From contig CAMTIM010000018.1 in the NCBI GenBank assembly GCA_947072565.1, positions 1 to 38,886 on the forward strand: 38,886 bases of DNA, given 5' to 3'. Of the stretch, positions 25,711 through 34,259 are shown one piece after another. A model generated the notes under the pieces. The model was given only the letters and a program-made list of their open reading frames with translations. It searched no databases and was not told where the DNA came from. A program made the position numbers and the translations under genes. Positions within the stretch are counted from its first letter, which is position 1. Each line of letters opens with the position of its first letter. This DNA is from an uncultured Peptostreptococcaceae bacterium (GTDB taxonomy: Bacteria; Bacillota; Clostridia; Peptostreptococcales; Peptostreptococcaceae).

Positions 25711-26610
25711 CTATATCAACTTATCAATGCTTAGTTTATTTAAAGCATCTTTTCCGATTTTAAATCTTATAGTTTTAAGAGGGTCAACTACTTGACAAAC
25801 TTCAATATCAGCCGTTAAACTTAAAAACATTACAAGATCATTTTTATATAAATTACACTTAGGTAGTAGTATATCAAACATATTTTCAACAGCGACTTGA
25901 TAAGCTTCATCTAATGTTAAAGCAGAAGCTATAGTATAGTAAGCATCATCAGTTTCGATTATTGGATTTTCTAAAGTTAAGTCATCAATTAACTCAACAC
26001 TAACTTCGATTTTAGCACCTATCTCTGCGCCAGAAATACCTATTTCACCATCGCCCATAACTGCATGTACATCACCCATTGAAAGTAGAGCACCTTCAGT
26101 AAATATAGGTAGATATATGCTAACACCCTCAGCTATTATTTTACAATCCATATTCCCACCATGGCTTCCAGGTGTACCACATTTTATAGCATCACCTGAT
26201 GGAGCAACTCCTATTACACCTATCATTTTATTTAAAGGGAGTTCCATATTTTTAAATATAGCTTTATCATTTTCTATCTTTAAAACATTAGAAGTCATTT
26301 TTTCTATCCTATCACCAAGCACACCAAAACCAGGACCAGTCATTGCAACAGCATTTCCTTGTAAATCTATAGAATTTATATTTACTTTTAAAACTTGGTT
26401 AGGTTTAGCGTTTTCTATGTACACAGGACCAGTAGCAGGATTTACTCTATCAAAGTCTAGTAATTCTAAATCATCACTATCACATGTGATTTGGTTGCAG
26501 TTACAGTCATAAGTTTCAAATACTATAGTATCACCAGATTTCACAGTTTGAACAGATTTGTTTGAATTTGAAAATGTAAAAGTATGATTCTCTTTGTTTA
26601 TAAAATTCAT
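25711..26610 (-). CDS. Acetamidase/formamidase family protein
   Basis: The product has 299 residues, typical of the small Firmicutes members. It reads 'VKSGDTIVFETYDCNCNQI', 'VNPATGPVYIENAKPNQVL', 'MTGPGFGVLGD', then the active-site region 'GVIGVAPSGDAIKCGTPGSHGGNMDCK' (residues about 133-159), 'GALLSMGDVHAVMGDGEI', which carries metal-ligand Asp/His residues, and 'TIASALTLDEAYQVAV'. The family hydrolyses short amides to acid and ammonia; the true substrate is not visible. The start is set by AAAGGAGATA on the minus strand. No transporter is coupled to it directly. Confidence 0.92.
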   Translation of the reverse strand: MNFINKENHTFTFSNSNKSVQTVKSGDTIVFETYDCNCNQITCDSDDLELLDFDRVNPATGPVYIENAKPNQVLKVNINSIDLQGNAVAMTGPGFGVLGDRIEKMTSNVLKIENDKAIFKNMELPLNKMIGVIGVAPSGDAIKCGTPGSHGGNMDCKIIAEGVSIYLPIFTEGALLSMGDVHAVMGDGEIGISGAEIGAKIEVSVELIDDLTLENPIIETDDAYYTIASALTLDEAYQVAVENMFDILLPKCNLYKNDLVMFLSLTADIEVCQVVDPLKTIRFKIGKDALNKLSIDKLI

Positions 26611-26743
26611 ATAAGCTATCTCCTTTTTATTTATTTATATATATTTTAAACGATTACTTAGAATATGTATAGATGCTTATATAAAGAGAATTTAGTCTCA
26701 TAATTTAAAATTAAGCAAAATAGATAAGTTAAAAAGATATAAA

Positions 26744-26971
26744 CTAAATTTCTGAAAAGCTATACCTCTCCATAAGAGGTAAATTTAATATATAAATAAC
26801 TGTGCCATCACTAAAAACTTCCTTTTTGTATTCTGGAAAATCTACAGAAAGGAAGCTTTTAAGAGTTTCTTCTAAATTGTCACTTTCAACTTCATCAGGA
26901 AAGCTAGTATCAAAGGCGAATTTACCAGCACAAGGATTGTAAATTTCTTTTAAAACTTCGTATTTTTTCAT
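26744..26971 (-). CDS. Conserved-looking small protein of unknown function
   Basis: The product has 75 residues and a strong AAGGAGAT site ending 6 bases before the ATG on the minus strand. It begins 'MKKYEVLKEIYNPCAGKFA' with Cys14 in an NPCAG motif. An acidic middle ('FPDEVESDNLEETLKSFL') and 'VIYILNLPLMERYSFSEI' follow. There is no signal peptide or membrane segment. The composition is like a small globular alpha/beta protein. I do not recognise a function. A small inverted repeat lies within the last codons. It sits between the acetamidase and transporter genes on the same strand, with gaps of about 100-130 bases, so it is probably a separate unit. Confidence 0.7.
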   Translation of the reverse strand: MKKYEVLKEIYNPCAGKFAFDTSFPDEVESDNLEETLKSFLSVDFPEYKKEVFSDGTVIYILNLPLMERYSFSEI

Positions 26972-27075
26972 AACAATCTCCTTAACAGATTAGACTTAAG
27001 TAATATATTAGACATAATTATTAAATTTCCTCTATATTAAATAAAGTGAAACATATATTCAATATAATAGATTTT

Positions 27076-27513
27076 TTACTTAAAAGAGTTATCTATAAAA
27101 AGGTTATAACCAAGACCAATAATAACTAAAATACCACCAATTATTTGATAAATAGAGATATATCCATTAGATATATAATCTATCAAAACCCCAGTGAAAA
27201 GCTGACCAATAAATAATAAAAGTGTTAAGTAAAAAGATGAAACCTTAGAAGATAAAAAAGATGATAATGTAACAACTACAACTCCTAAAAGACCTCCAGT
27301 ATAAGCAAACCATATTGCACTATAGGACTGTGAATTAAAAAGCTGTAAGGTGTTGCCACTTATTAGTAATAGTAAAAATGAACCAATAAGCCCAAATACA
27401 TAATTAAAAAATGTACTTTGATACATTCCTATTTTATATGCTAAAACACAATTGATAGACCTTGAAGTTACTATAGTAACCCCTGATAAAATCGCGATAA
27501 TTATATAAATCAT
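27076..27513 (-). CDS. YdcZ-type (DUF606) half-size DMT transporter subunit, second of a pair
   Basis: The product has 145 residues with five membrane helices. It starts 'MIYIIIAILSGVTIVTSRSI'; 'FNYVFGLIGSFLLLLISG', 'FAYTGGLLGVVVVTLSSF' and 'LLLFIGQLFTGVLIDYI' are family segments. YdcZ proteins are five-helix halves of a DMT transporter and usually occur as unequal pairs that work together. The start codon follows AAGGAGGG, which overlaps the stop of the partner gene. The substrate is unknown. Confidence 0.85.
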   Translation of the reverse strand: MIYIIIAILSGVTIVTSRSINCVLAYKIGMYQSTFFNYVFGLIGSFLLLLISGNTLQLFNSQSYSAIWFAYTGGLLGVVVVTLSSFLSSKVSSFYLTLLLFIGQLFTGVLIDYISNGYISIYQIIGGILVIIGLGYNLFIDNSFK

Positions 27514-27523
27514 AATGCCCTCC

Positions 27524-27946
27524 TTATTTAATAGTCATTATACATATACCTAGTATAATGATACCAAGACCGATTGTTTTTTTCTTGTTAAATTTATTTA
27601 CGGGTAAGTTAAAGTATCCAAAATGATCGATTATTATAGATGTAACTAACTGTCCAAGCAAACAAATTGATACTGTTAGTGAAACACCTAATTTAGAAAA
27701 ACTAGCATTACTAAATATAACTGTTAAAACACCCAAAAGTCCACCCAAGTACATATAAAGAGGTACATCTTTAATATTTTTGAATTTTGATTTTGTTGCA
27801 ATAAGCACAATTATAATCCCTACAAGACCTATAACATGTATTATCACAGTAGAAGCATAATTTCCTGCGATTTCGCCAATAGTACCATTTAGAGACAACA
27901 TTAAAGATAGTAGTACACCTGTAAAAACTGAGATAAGATAATTCAT
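27524..27946 (-). CDS. YdcZ-type (DUF606) half-size DMT transporter subunit, first of a pair
   Basis: The product has 140 residues from the ATG at 27946; an in-frame GTG three bases upstream is too close to AGGGGG. Five membrane helices are present, including 'IVIHVIGLVGIIIVLIATKS', 'YLGGLLGVLTVIFSNASF' and 'SICLLGQLVTSIIIDHFG'. It shares its topology and a GGLLGV-core motif with the partner 10 bases downstream, so the two probably form a heterodimer. It is divergent from a Crp/Fnr regulator, which is a common arrangement for YdcZ pairs. Confidence 0.85.
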   Translation of the reverse strand: MNYLISVFTGVLLSLMLSLNGTIGEIAGNYASTVIIHVIGLVGIIIVLIATKSKFKNIKDVPLYMYLGGLLGVLTVIFSNASFSKLGVSLTVSICLLGQLVTSIIIDHFGYFNLPVNKFNKKKTIGLGIIILGICIMTIK

Positions 27947-28007
27947 CACTAACCCCCTAATTTATATTCATATTTAATAAGTTATCATAAATAAACAATA
28001 AAAAGAA

Positions 28008-28019
28008 TGACATATGTCA
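28008..28019 (+). promoter_or_regulatory. Perfect 12-bp palindrome in the ydcZ/crp divergent region
   Basis: TGACATATGTCA lies in the 144-base gap between the divergent genes, 71 bases before the Crp/Fnr start. A TATAAA -10-like sequence follows at about 28027. It is in the right place for a Crp/Fnr-family operator; the half-site TGACA resembles the TGTGA/TTGAT class only loosely. Confidence 0.45.
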
Positions 28020-28090
28020 CATGTATATATAAAATAGAAATTAAATAATAAAAAAATCTAATAAAGTATTCAATGAAAGGAAAATGAATA

Positions 28091-28804
28091 TTGAAAATAA
28101 TAGAAAATTTATGCCTTATAGAAAATTATTATAATGAACTAAAAATGAGCGATTTTTTTAGTGAAGATGTAAAAAAACATATAAAAGTTTTTAAATTCGA
28201 AAGAAACGAGTATCTATGTACAGAAGGTGAAGATATGTCGTATTTTACATTTCTTATAGAAGGAAAAGCTAAAGTGTTTAAAACCTTACCAAATGGAAAA
28301 AATTTACTTTTAAGTTTTTATAAACCTCTACAAGTTATAGGCGATATAGAGGTTGTAAAAAAACAACCAGCATCAAGTACAATTCAAGCTTTAAGTGATT
28401 GTTATTGCTTAGGCATATCAATAGAAAAGGTACGAAATGAATTAATAAAAGATAGTAAATTTTTAAAATTTATATGTGAAAGCTTAGCAGAAAAGCTTTC
28501 TACAATAAGTACTAATAGTTCTGTAAATTTGCTTTATCCATTAGAAAATAGATTAGCTAGTTATATAAATGAAGCATCAGAAGTAGTAAATCCTGAGAAT
28601 TGTAAAGCATATATAGATTTTGTTGATAATTTAGTGAATTTAGCAGAACTTTTGGGTAGCAGCTATAGACATTTACTAAGAACTTTCAATGGGTTATGTC
28701 AAAAGAAAGTAATTGAAAAGGATAAGTTTGGATATAGAGTTATTGATAAATTACTTTTAGAAGAATTAGCAGGTGATTTATACCAAAACTCTAAGTTTTT
28801 ATAG
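28091..28804 (+). CDS. Crp/Fnr family transcriptional regulator
   Basis: The product has 237 residues with a TTG start at 28091 after AAAGGA; an ATG at 28084 is in another frame and stops quickly. The cyclic-nucleotide-binding-like beta roll covers about 20-125 ('EYLCTEGEDMSYFTFLIEGKAKVFK', then 'QVIGDIEVVKKQPASSTIQAL'). The Crp-type HTH lies at about 165-215, with 'NLAELLGSSYRHLLRTFNGL'. The Arg-Ser/Thr phosphate clamp of cAMP-binding CRP is missing and there is no FNR four-Cys cluster, so the effector is unknown. Position and orientation suggest control of the divergent ydcZ pair and of its own gene. Confidence 0.85.
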   Translation: MKIIENLCLIENYYNELKMSDFFSEDVKKHIKVFKFERNEYLCTEGEDMSYFTFLIEGKAKVFKTLPNGKNLLLSFYKPLQVIGDIEVVKKQPASSTIQALSDCYCLGISIEKVRNELIKDSKFLKFICESLAEKLSTISTNSSVNLLYPLENRLASYINEASEVVNPENCKAYIDFVDNLVNLAELLGSSYRHLLRTFNGLCQKKVIEKDKFGYRVIDKLLLEELAGDLYQNSKFL

Positions 28805-28820
28805 AAATATAGAGTTGTAA

Positions 28821-28850
28821 TTGACGAACATAATTTAAAAATAATATAAT
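28821..28850 (+). promoter_or_regulatory. Strong sigma-A promoter for the SNF2 gene
   Basis: TTGACG, an 18-base spacer and a perfect TATAAT, ending 31 bases before the start at 28882. Confidence 0.65.
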
Positions 28851-28881
28851 TAAATTTAGCATAATGAAAACAGGTGAGAGA

Positions 28882-31656
28882 ATGAATTTTACAAATAAAG
28901 ACTTTTTAAACTATTTTAAAAGTAAGCCAAAGGAAGAAGTGAAACTAGAAGTAAATGTGGAACTTGTAGGAGAAAATAGCATAAAAGCTGATTTTAAAAT
29001 AGGAATAGATAAAATGTATACATTAAAAAATCTAAGAGAGTTTGCGTACTCAAGAACAACTTCAAGAGATAAAGTGTATGGAATAGACTTTGTGTATAAT
29101 GTATCAAATAATTATTTTTCTTATGATGATGAAAAAATAGTTGAGATGATAGAAGAATATGGAATGGGGCTTTCTTATAATTCATCAACAAGGGAGCAGA
29201 CATCTATGTTTATAAATGGACCTTTAGTAAGAAGACTAATGGAATTATTGCAGTACAAAGATTTTGAATTTAAATATAAAAATTTGTACTATAATCCAAA
29301 AATAATAAAAGGCGTTTTACCTATAAATATAGATTTAGAAATGGGAAATAATGAAATTTTGTTAAAAAGTGAAGAGCATCTACCTGTTCCTATATCTCAA
29401 AGGGGAGATGTATTGTTTTATAGAGGTGATATATATTTGTTAAGTTTTGAAAGTGGAATATACTATAAAAAACTGTATACGGTACTAGATAAGCTTAAAG
29501 AAATAAGATTTACAAATAATGAGGTAAGTGAAGTTCTCACTAATGTAATTCCAAAGTTAAAAAACATATCTAATGAAGTTAGAATAGATAAGAAAATAGA
29601 GTTAAATATTTGTGAAAAATTGATAGTAAAGTATTATTTTGACCTAGAAGAAGAAAAAGTAACTTGTGATGTGGTTTTTGAGTATGAAGGTGAAGATGAA
29701 TGTAAATTTATAATTAAAGACATACAAAAAGAAGAAGAAGCGATATATAGGCTATACACTTATTATTTTGAAAAAGAAAAGAGTAAATATATATTTAAAG
29801 GTAATGACAGTCAGTTATATGATTTTTTAAGTTTTGAGATAAATAGGCTAAAAAATATAGGTGAAATTTATTATTCTGATAAATTAAAGTCAAAGAGAAT
29901 ATATACACATAGTTCTATAAAAGTTGGATTAGGTGAAGAAGTAAATCATTATTTAGATTTTAATTTTGAAATTGAAGGTGTAGATAAAAAAGAATATAAC
30001 AATATAATAAATGCATTTAAAGCTAATAAAAGATTTTATAAGCTTGGAAATGGAAGCTTTATAAATTTAGAAGAAAAAGAAACTAAAGAAACATTTAAAT
30101 TAATGCAAAGTTTAGGATTCACTAATGACTTAAATAATATGAAAATAAATTCAAATAAGGCATTATATATTGAAAATTTACTTATAGAAAAGAAACTACC
30201 TTATATAGAAGGTGTAGAAAAAACTAAAGCTATTGTAGATAAATTTAAAAATCTAGATAATATAAATTATGAAATTCCAAAAGACTTAAATGCAAATCTT
30301 AGAGATTATCAATTAGATGGGTTAAATTGGTTTGAAACTATAGAATATTGCGGCTTTGGAGGAATATTAGCAGATGAAATGGGATTGGGTAAGACATTGC
30401 AAGCTATATCATTTTTACTATCTAAAAAAGGCAAAAAAGCTTTAGTAATAACTCCTACATCGCTTGTACATAACTGGAAAAATGAGTTTGAAAAATTTGC
30501 GCCAAGTATGAATATAGGAATATCTCATGGGATAAAAAAAGAAAGAGAAAAGGTAATAAATAATATAGAAAATTATGATGTTATCTTAACTACTTATGGA
30601 TCTTTAAAAAATGATTTAGAAAAATATGAATTAATAAACTTTGATTATTGTATTATAGATGAAGCTCAAAACATTAAAAATCCAACTGCTGTAAGTACAG
30701 ATGCAGTAAAAGCTATAAAAGCTAAAACTAAGTTTGCTCTTACAGGAACACCATTAGAAAATAACCTATTAGAACTTTGGTCTATATTTGATTTTATAAT
30801 GCCAGGATATTTATACAATGTAACTAAGTTTAATGCAATATTTATTAGAGACGAAAATCAGTTAGAAAATTTAAAAAGAATGATAAAACCATTTATATTA
30901 AGACGTACTAAAAAACAAGTTATAAAAGAATTACCTGATAAAATAGAAAAAGAGTTTTTAGTAGAGTTGAACAAAGAACAAAGAAAAATTTATAGTGTCT
31001 ATGTAGAAGATATAAAACGAAAGTTAGAAGAGAAAAGAGATATAGAAAATAAAATAACTGTGTTTGCTTATTTAACAAAGTTAAGACAACTTTGCTTAGA
31101 TCCAAGTATCATAGTATCTGACTATAAAGGCAAAAGTGCAAAAATAGAAGCTTGTTTAGATATAATAAAGGACTATGTTAAGATAAATAATAAAATATTA
31201 GTGTTTTCACAGTTCACTACGGTACTTCAAAATATAGGTAAAAAACTATCTCAAAACAATATAGAGTACTTATATTTAGATGGACAAACTAAGGCATTAG
31301 ACAGGATAAACTTAGTGGATGAATTCAATCAAGGTAAGGATAAAAAAGTATTTTTGATTTCATTAAAGGCAGGAGGAACAGGCCTTAACTTAACTTCGGC
31401 TAATACTGTAATTCATTTTGACCCTTGGTGGAATCCAGCTGTTGAAAATCAGGCAAGCGACAGAGCTCATAGATATGGTCAAAGGGAAGTAGTAGAAGTG
31501 ATAAAACTTATATCAAAAGGTACTATTGAAGAAAAAATAGTAAAGTTACAACAACGAAAGAAAGAATTAATAGATGATATAATAGATGGCAATTTATCTG
31601 ATGGAGTTTCGTTAAAAAATCTATCAGATGAAGAACTATTGAACTTATTTGCATAA
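28882..31656 (+). CDS. SNF2-family DNA translocase/helicase with SNF2-associated N-terminal domain
   Basis: The product has 924 residues from the ATG at 28882 with AGGTGAG just upstream; an ATG at 28864 in the same frame lies 5' of that site. The N-terminal 450 residues are the bacterial SNF2-associated region (SNF2_assoc/SWF-type) without clear catalytic motifs. The two RecA-like lobes follow: 'LRDYQLDGLNWFE' and 'LADEMGLGKTLQAISFL' (Asp498), DEAQ box (593-596), 'FALTGTPLENNLLELWSI', then lobe 2 with 'LISLKAGGTGLNLTSA' and 'QASDRAHRYGQ' (857-867). The family translocates on DNA using ATP; its role in clostridia is not defined. No nuclease or restriction partner gene is adjacent, so a defence role is not supported here. 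Confidence 0.93.
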   Translation: MNFTNKDFLNYFKSKPKEEVKLEVNVELVGENSIKADFKIGIDKMYTLKNLREFAYSRTTSRDKVYGIDFVYNVSNNYFSYDDEKIVEMIEEYGMGLSYNSSTREQTSMFINGPLVRRLMELLQYKDFEFKYKNLYYNPKIIKGVLPINIDLEMGNNEILLKSEEHLPVPISQRGDVLFYRGDIYLLSFESGIYYKKLYTVLDKLKEIRFTNNEVSEVLTNVIPKLKNISNEVRIDKKIELNICEKLIVKYYFDLEEEKVTCDVVFEYEGEDECKFIIKDIQKEEEAIYRLYTYYFEKEKSKYIFKGNDSQLYDFLSFEINRLKNIGEIYYSDKLKSKRIYTHSSIKVGLGEEVNHYLDFNFEIEGVDKKEYNNIINAFKANKRFYKLGNGSFINLEEKETKETFKLMQSLGFTNDLNNMKINSNKALYIENLLIEKKLPYIEGVEKTKAIVDKFKNLDNINYEIPKDLNANLRDYQLDGLNWFETIEYCGFGGILADEMGLGKTLQAISFLLSKKGKKALVITPTSLVHNWKNEFEKFAPSMNIGISHGIKKEREKVINNIENYDVILTTYGSLKNDLEKYELINFDYCIIDEAQNIKNPTAVSTDAVKAIKAKTKFALTGTPLENNLLELWSIFDFIMPGYLYNVTKFNAIFIRDENQLENLKRMIKPFILRRTKKQVIKELPDKIEKEFLVELNKEQRKIYSVYVEDIKRKLEEKRDIENKITVFAYLTKLRQLCLDPSIIVSDYKGKSAKIEACLDIIKDYVKINNKILVFSQFTTVLQNIGKKLSQNNIEYLYLDGQTKALDRINLVDEFNQGKDKKVFLISLKAGGTGLNLTSANTVIHFDPWWNPAVENQASDRAHRYGQREVVEVIKLISKGTIEEKIVKLQQRKKELIDDIIDGNLSDGVSLKNLSDEELLNLFA

Positions 31657-31716
31657 TATTAAACTATAGATATTGAAAAACACAACAATATAAATATAAT
31701 TAATTGTAAGAGTTAA

Positions 31717-31736
31717 AATTGTTAAATACAACAATT
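31717..31736 (+). promoter_or_regulatory. Inverted repeat upstream of the response regulator gene
   Basis: AATTGTT, six bases, AACAATT. Further ATTGT and ACAAT half-sites occur within 30 bases. It is a candidate autoregulatory site for the OmpR-type regulator encoded downstream. Confidence 0.35.
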
Positions 31737-31783
31737 AAGCAATTTGATAGTTACTAAAAATAACTAATTGATAGGGGAATTTT

Positions 31784-32476
31784 ATGAGTAAGAGAAAAAT
31801 TTTAATAATAGAAGATGAAGTAAAACTGGGTAGATTTGTAGAATTAGAATTAAAATACGAGGGATATGAAGTTGATGTACGTCATGATGGAAGAGAAGGA
31901 CTTAATAGCGCATTGGAAAATAATTATGATCTAATACTACTAGATGTTATGTTACCATCTCTAAATGGCATGGAAGTTTTAAGGAGAATAAGACAAGTTA
32001 AAGATGTATTAGTTATAATGCTAACCGCAAAGAGTGATGTTACAGATAAGGTGATGGGACTAGATATTGGAGCTGATGACTATATGACAAAGCCATTTGC
32101 TATAGAAGAACTATTAGCGAGAATTAGAGTTTCATTTAAAAGAAAAGGAGACATTAACAAAATAGAAGAAGATTTTAGTATTACAAAAGTTGGAAATCTT
32201 TGCATTGACGATAAAAAACATAAGGTTACTTATAATGATGAAGTAATAGAACTTACAAAAAAGGAATTTGACTTGCTAAAATATTTAATGGATAACAAAG
32301 GTATCGTGTTGACTAGGGATATGATAGTTAGAAATATTTGGGGATATGATTATATAGGAGATACCAATGTAGTAGATGTGTATATAAGATACATAAGAAG
32401 CAAGATAGATAGTAAGTATAAGGTAAATCTTATACACACTGTAAGAGGAGTGGGGTATACGATAAAAGATGAATAA
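31784..32476 (+). CDS. OmpR/PhoB-type response regulator
   Basis: The product has 230 residues. The receiver domain (4-118) has the acid pocket Glu10/Asp11, phosphorylation site Asp54 ('LILLDVMLPSLNGMEVLR'), switch Thr81 and Lys103. The C-terminal winged helix (about 130-228) has 'LTKKEFDLLKYLMDNKGIVLTRDMIV', 'VVDVYIRYIRSKID' and 'IHTVRGVGYTI'. It is an ArlR-like regulator. Its stop overlaps the start of the kinase gene by 8 bases, so the two are translationally coupled. AGGGG precedes the ATG. Confidence 0.95.
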   Translation: MSKRKILIIEDEVKLGRFVELELKYEGYEVDVRHDGREGLNSALENNYDLILLDVMLPSLNGMEVLRRIRQVKDVLVIMLTAKSDVTDKVMGLDIGADDYMTKPFAIEELLARIRVSFKRKGDINKIEEDFSITKVGNLCIDDKKHKVTYNDEVIELTKKEFDLLKYLMDNKGIVLTRDMIVRNIWGYDYIGDTNVVDVYIRYIRSKIDSKYKVNLIHTVRGVGYTIKDE

Positions 32477-33548
32477 AATAAAAAAATATATAAATTCGAT
32501 AGAAGAAAAGGTAAGATTTTCAATAAAAGCAAAAATAACTTTAAACTATGTATTTGCTCTTATAATAACTTCTGCATTAAGTACTACAGCTATATATTTT
32601 TTATTAAAAGAAATAAAAGTAGATTTAACTCCAAATGCTCATTTAACAGTAATAGTTGTAATATCGATGTTTCAAGTACTTCAATGTATGATTCTTATAT
32701 TTGTTAGTATGAGGATTTCTAAAAAGGCAATGGCTCAAGTTGATATAATGAGAAAAGAAGTAGAAGAAATTTCGGTTAATAATTTAAATAAAAGGCTAGA
32801 TATATCAGGAAGTAAAAATGAGTTGAAAGATTTAGCAAAAACTTTTAATTTAATGTTAGAAAATATAGAAAAATCAGTGGAAGTTCAAAACCAATTCGTA
32901 TCAGATGCATCTCATGAACTTAGGACACCTATCGCTGTTATTCAAGGATATGCAAATCTTATTAGCAGATGGGGAAAAAATGACAAAGAAGTACTAGAAG
33001 AATCTATTGATGCTATAAAAGAGGAATCTGAAAGTATGAAAAAATTAATAGAAAGTTTACTTTTTTTATCTAGGGGAGATAAAAATACTCAGGTTATAGA
33101 AAAAGAAGATTTTGAATTAGATAAACTAATAGATGAGATAGTAAAAGAAAGTACAATGATAGATGATACCCACACCATAATAAGTAAGAATAATGAAAAA
33201 ATAACTATAAATGGTGATAAGAGTCTTATAAAAGAAGCTATAAGGATTTTTGTAGATAATAGTATAAAATATACCCCTGAAAATGGAAATATTAAAATAA
33301 ATACGTTTCTAAAAAATAATGGAGTATATATAGTGGTAGAAGATGACGGAATAGGAATAAGTAAAGATGATTTACCAAAGATGTTTAATAGATTTTATAG
33401 ATGTGATAAATCAAGAAATAAAAACAGTGGAGGTACTGGTCTTGGGCTGTCCATTGCAAAATATATAATAGAAAAACATAATGGAAAGATTAAAGTATAT
33501 AGCAAATTAAATGAAGGAACAATTATTTCGTGTGAATTGACTTTTTAA
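32469..33548 (+). CDS. Sensor histidine kinase paired with the upstream response regulator (ArlS-like)
   Basis: The product has 359 residues. Two membrane helices (about 24-46 and 60-81) leave an extracellular loop of only about 13 residues. A HAMP domain (82-135) follows, then HisKA with 'SDASHELRTPIAVIQGYANL' (His149), N box 'FVDNSIKYTPENG', 'VEDDGIGIS' and 'GGTGLGLSIAKY'. The tiny extracellular part suggests detection within or at the membrane, as in intramembrane-sensing kinases. It overlaps the regulator gene by 8 bases. The stimulus is unknown. Confidence 0.93.
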   Translation: MNKIKKYINSIEEKVRFSIKAKITLNYVFALIITSALSTTAIYFLLKEIKVDLTPNAHLTVIVVISMFQVLQCMILIFVSMRISKKAMAQVDIMRKEVEEISVNNLNKRLDISGSKNELKDLAKTFNLMLENIEKSVEVQNQFVSDASHELRTPIAVIQGYANLISRWGKNDKEVLEESIDAIKEESESMKKLIESLLFLSRGDKNTQVIEKEDFELDKLIDEIVKESTMIDDTHTIISKNNEKITINGDKSLIKEAIRIFVDNSIKYTPENGNIKINTFLKNNGVYIVVEDDGIGISKDDLPKMFNRFYRCDKSRNKNSGGTGLGLSIAKYIIEKHNGKIKVYSKLNEGTIISCELTF

Positions 33549-33632
33549 TCTAATTTTAATGTTACTCTAATTGTAACCTAAGATTTATTGAATACAATAC
33601 AAGTATAAAATAAATCAAGGAGGTAGTAAGAA

Positions 33633-34073
33633 ATGAGAGAAATAACAATTGAACAAATAGATAATGTGAGAAATAGAGCAAATGTAGGGTACAAAGAGGC
33701 AAAGGAAACTTTAGAAAAGTTTGATGGAGATATAATAGCATCTATACTTTATTTAGAAGATCAAAAAAAATTAAGATCAGATATAAAGATGGTAAATACA
33801 ACATTTTTTAGTAAATGTAAAGATATAGTGGATAAATTAAATAACATAAGCATAGAAATATATAAAGATGGTAAGACAGCTTTAAAAGTACCTAGTACAG
33901 TAGCTATAGTAGCTGCTATTGTAGGATTACCAGTAGTAGTTTTAGGTTTGATTTTAGCAGTATTTACAGGCCATAGAATAAAACTTGAAAATAAAAATGG
34001 AAGCTTTAGTGAGATAAATGAAAATATTGATATAGTAACAGACAAAGTAAAAGACTTTAGTAAAAAAATATAG
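33633..34073 (+). CDS. DUF4342 protein with UBA-like N-terminus
   Basis: The product has 146 residues. The N-terminal 'ITIEQIDNVRNRANVGYKEA' and 'KETLEKFDGDIIASILYLED' form a three-helix UBA/TS-N-like domain as in EF-Ts. A middle region carries 'ISIEIYKDGKTALKVPSTVA', the DUF4342 signature, and a membrane helix (about 87-111). The short C-terminus is charged. The family has no proven function; the ubiquitin-associated-like fold suggests protein binding at the membrane. AAGGAGG upstream sets the start, 84 bases behind the kinase gene, so it may be in the same unit. It has its own terminator. Confidence 0.8.
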   Translation: MREITIEQIDNVRNRANVGYKEAKETLEKFDGDIIASILYLEDQKKLRSDIKMVNTTFFSKCKDIVDKLNNISIEIYKDGKTALKVPSTVAIVAAIVGLPVVVLGLILAVFTGHRIKLENKNGSFSEINENIDIVTDKVKDFSKKI

Positions 34074-34087
34074 ATTAATTAAAAAAC

Positions 34088-34127
34088 AGGATGAGCTAAT
34101 TATTTTAATTGTGCTCATCCTATTTTT
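34088..34127 (+). terminator. Intrinsic terminator after the DUF4342 gene
   Basis: AGGATGAGC and GCTCATCCT form a perfect 9-bp stem with a 16-base AT loop, followed by a T-rich run. Confidence 0.85.
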
Positions 34128-34259
34128 ATAAAATCAGATAAAGTATATCTTTTAAAGGTTTTTTATGTATTATTTATGAAAAAATTAGTATATTTGGATA
34201 AATGTACATTATAATAATATATAAGATGAATTTTTAAGAAAGTAGATGGGAGGCAATAT

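Noticed and set aside
26117-26512. 131-codon + strand ORF opposite the acetamidase gene
   Set aside because: It lies entirely antisense to a clearly conserved protein and has no ribosome binding site.
28882-31656. SNF2 helicase as part of a phage-defence island
   Set aside because: Neighbours are a Crp/Fnr regulator, a two-component system and a DUF4342 gene; no nuclease, methyltransferase or toxin gene is present.
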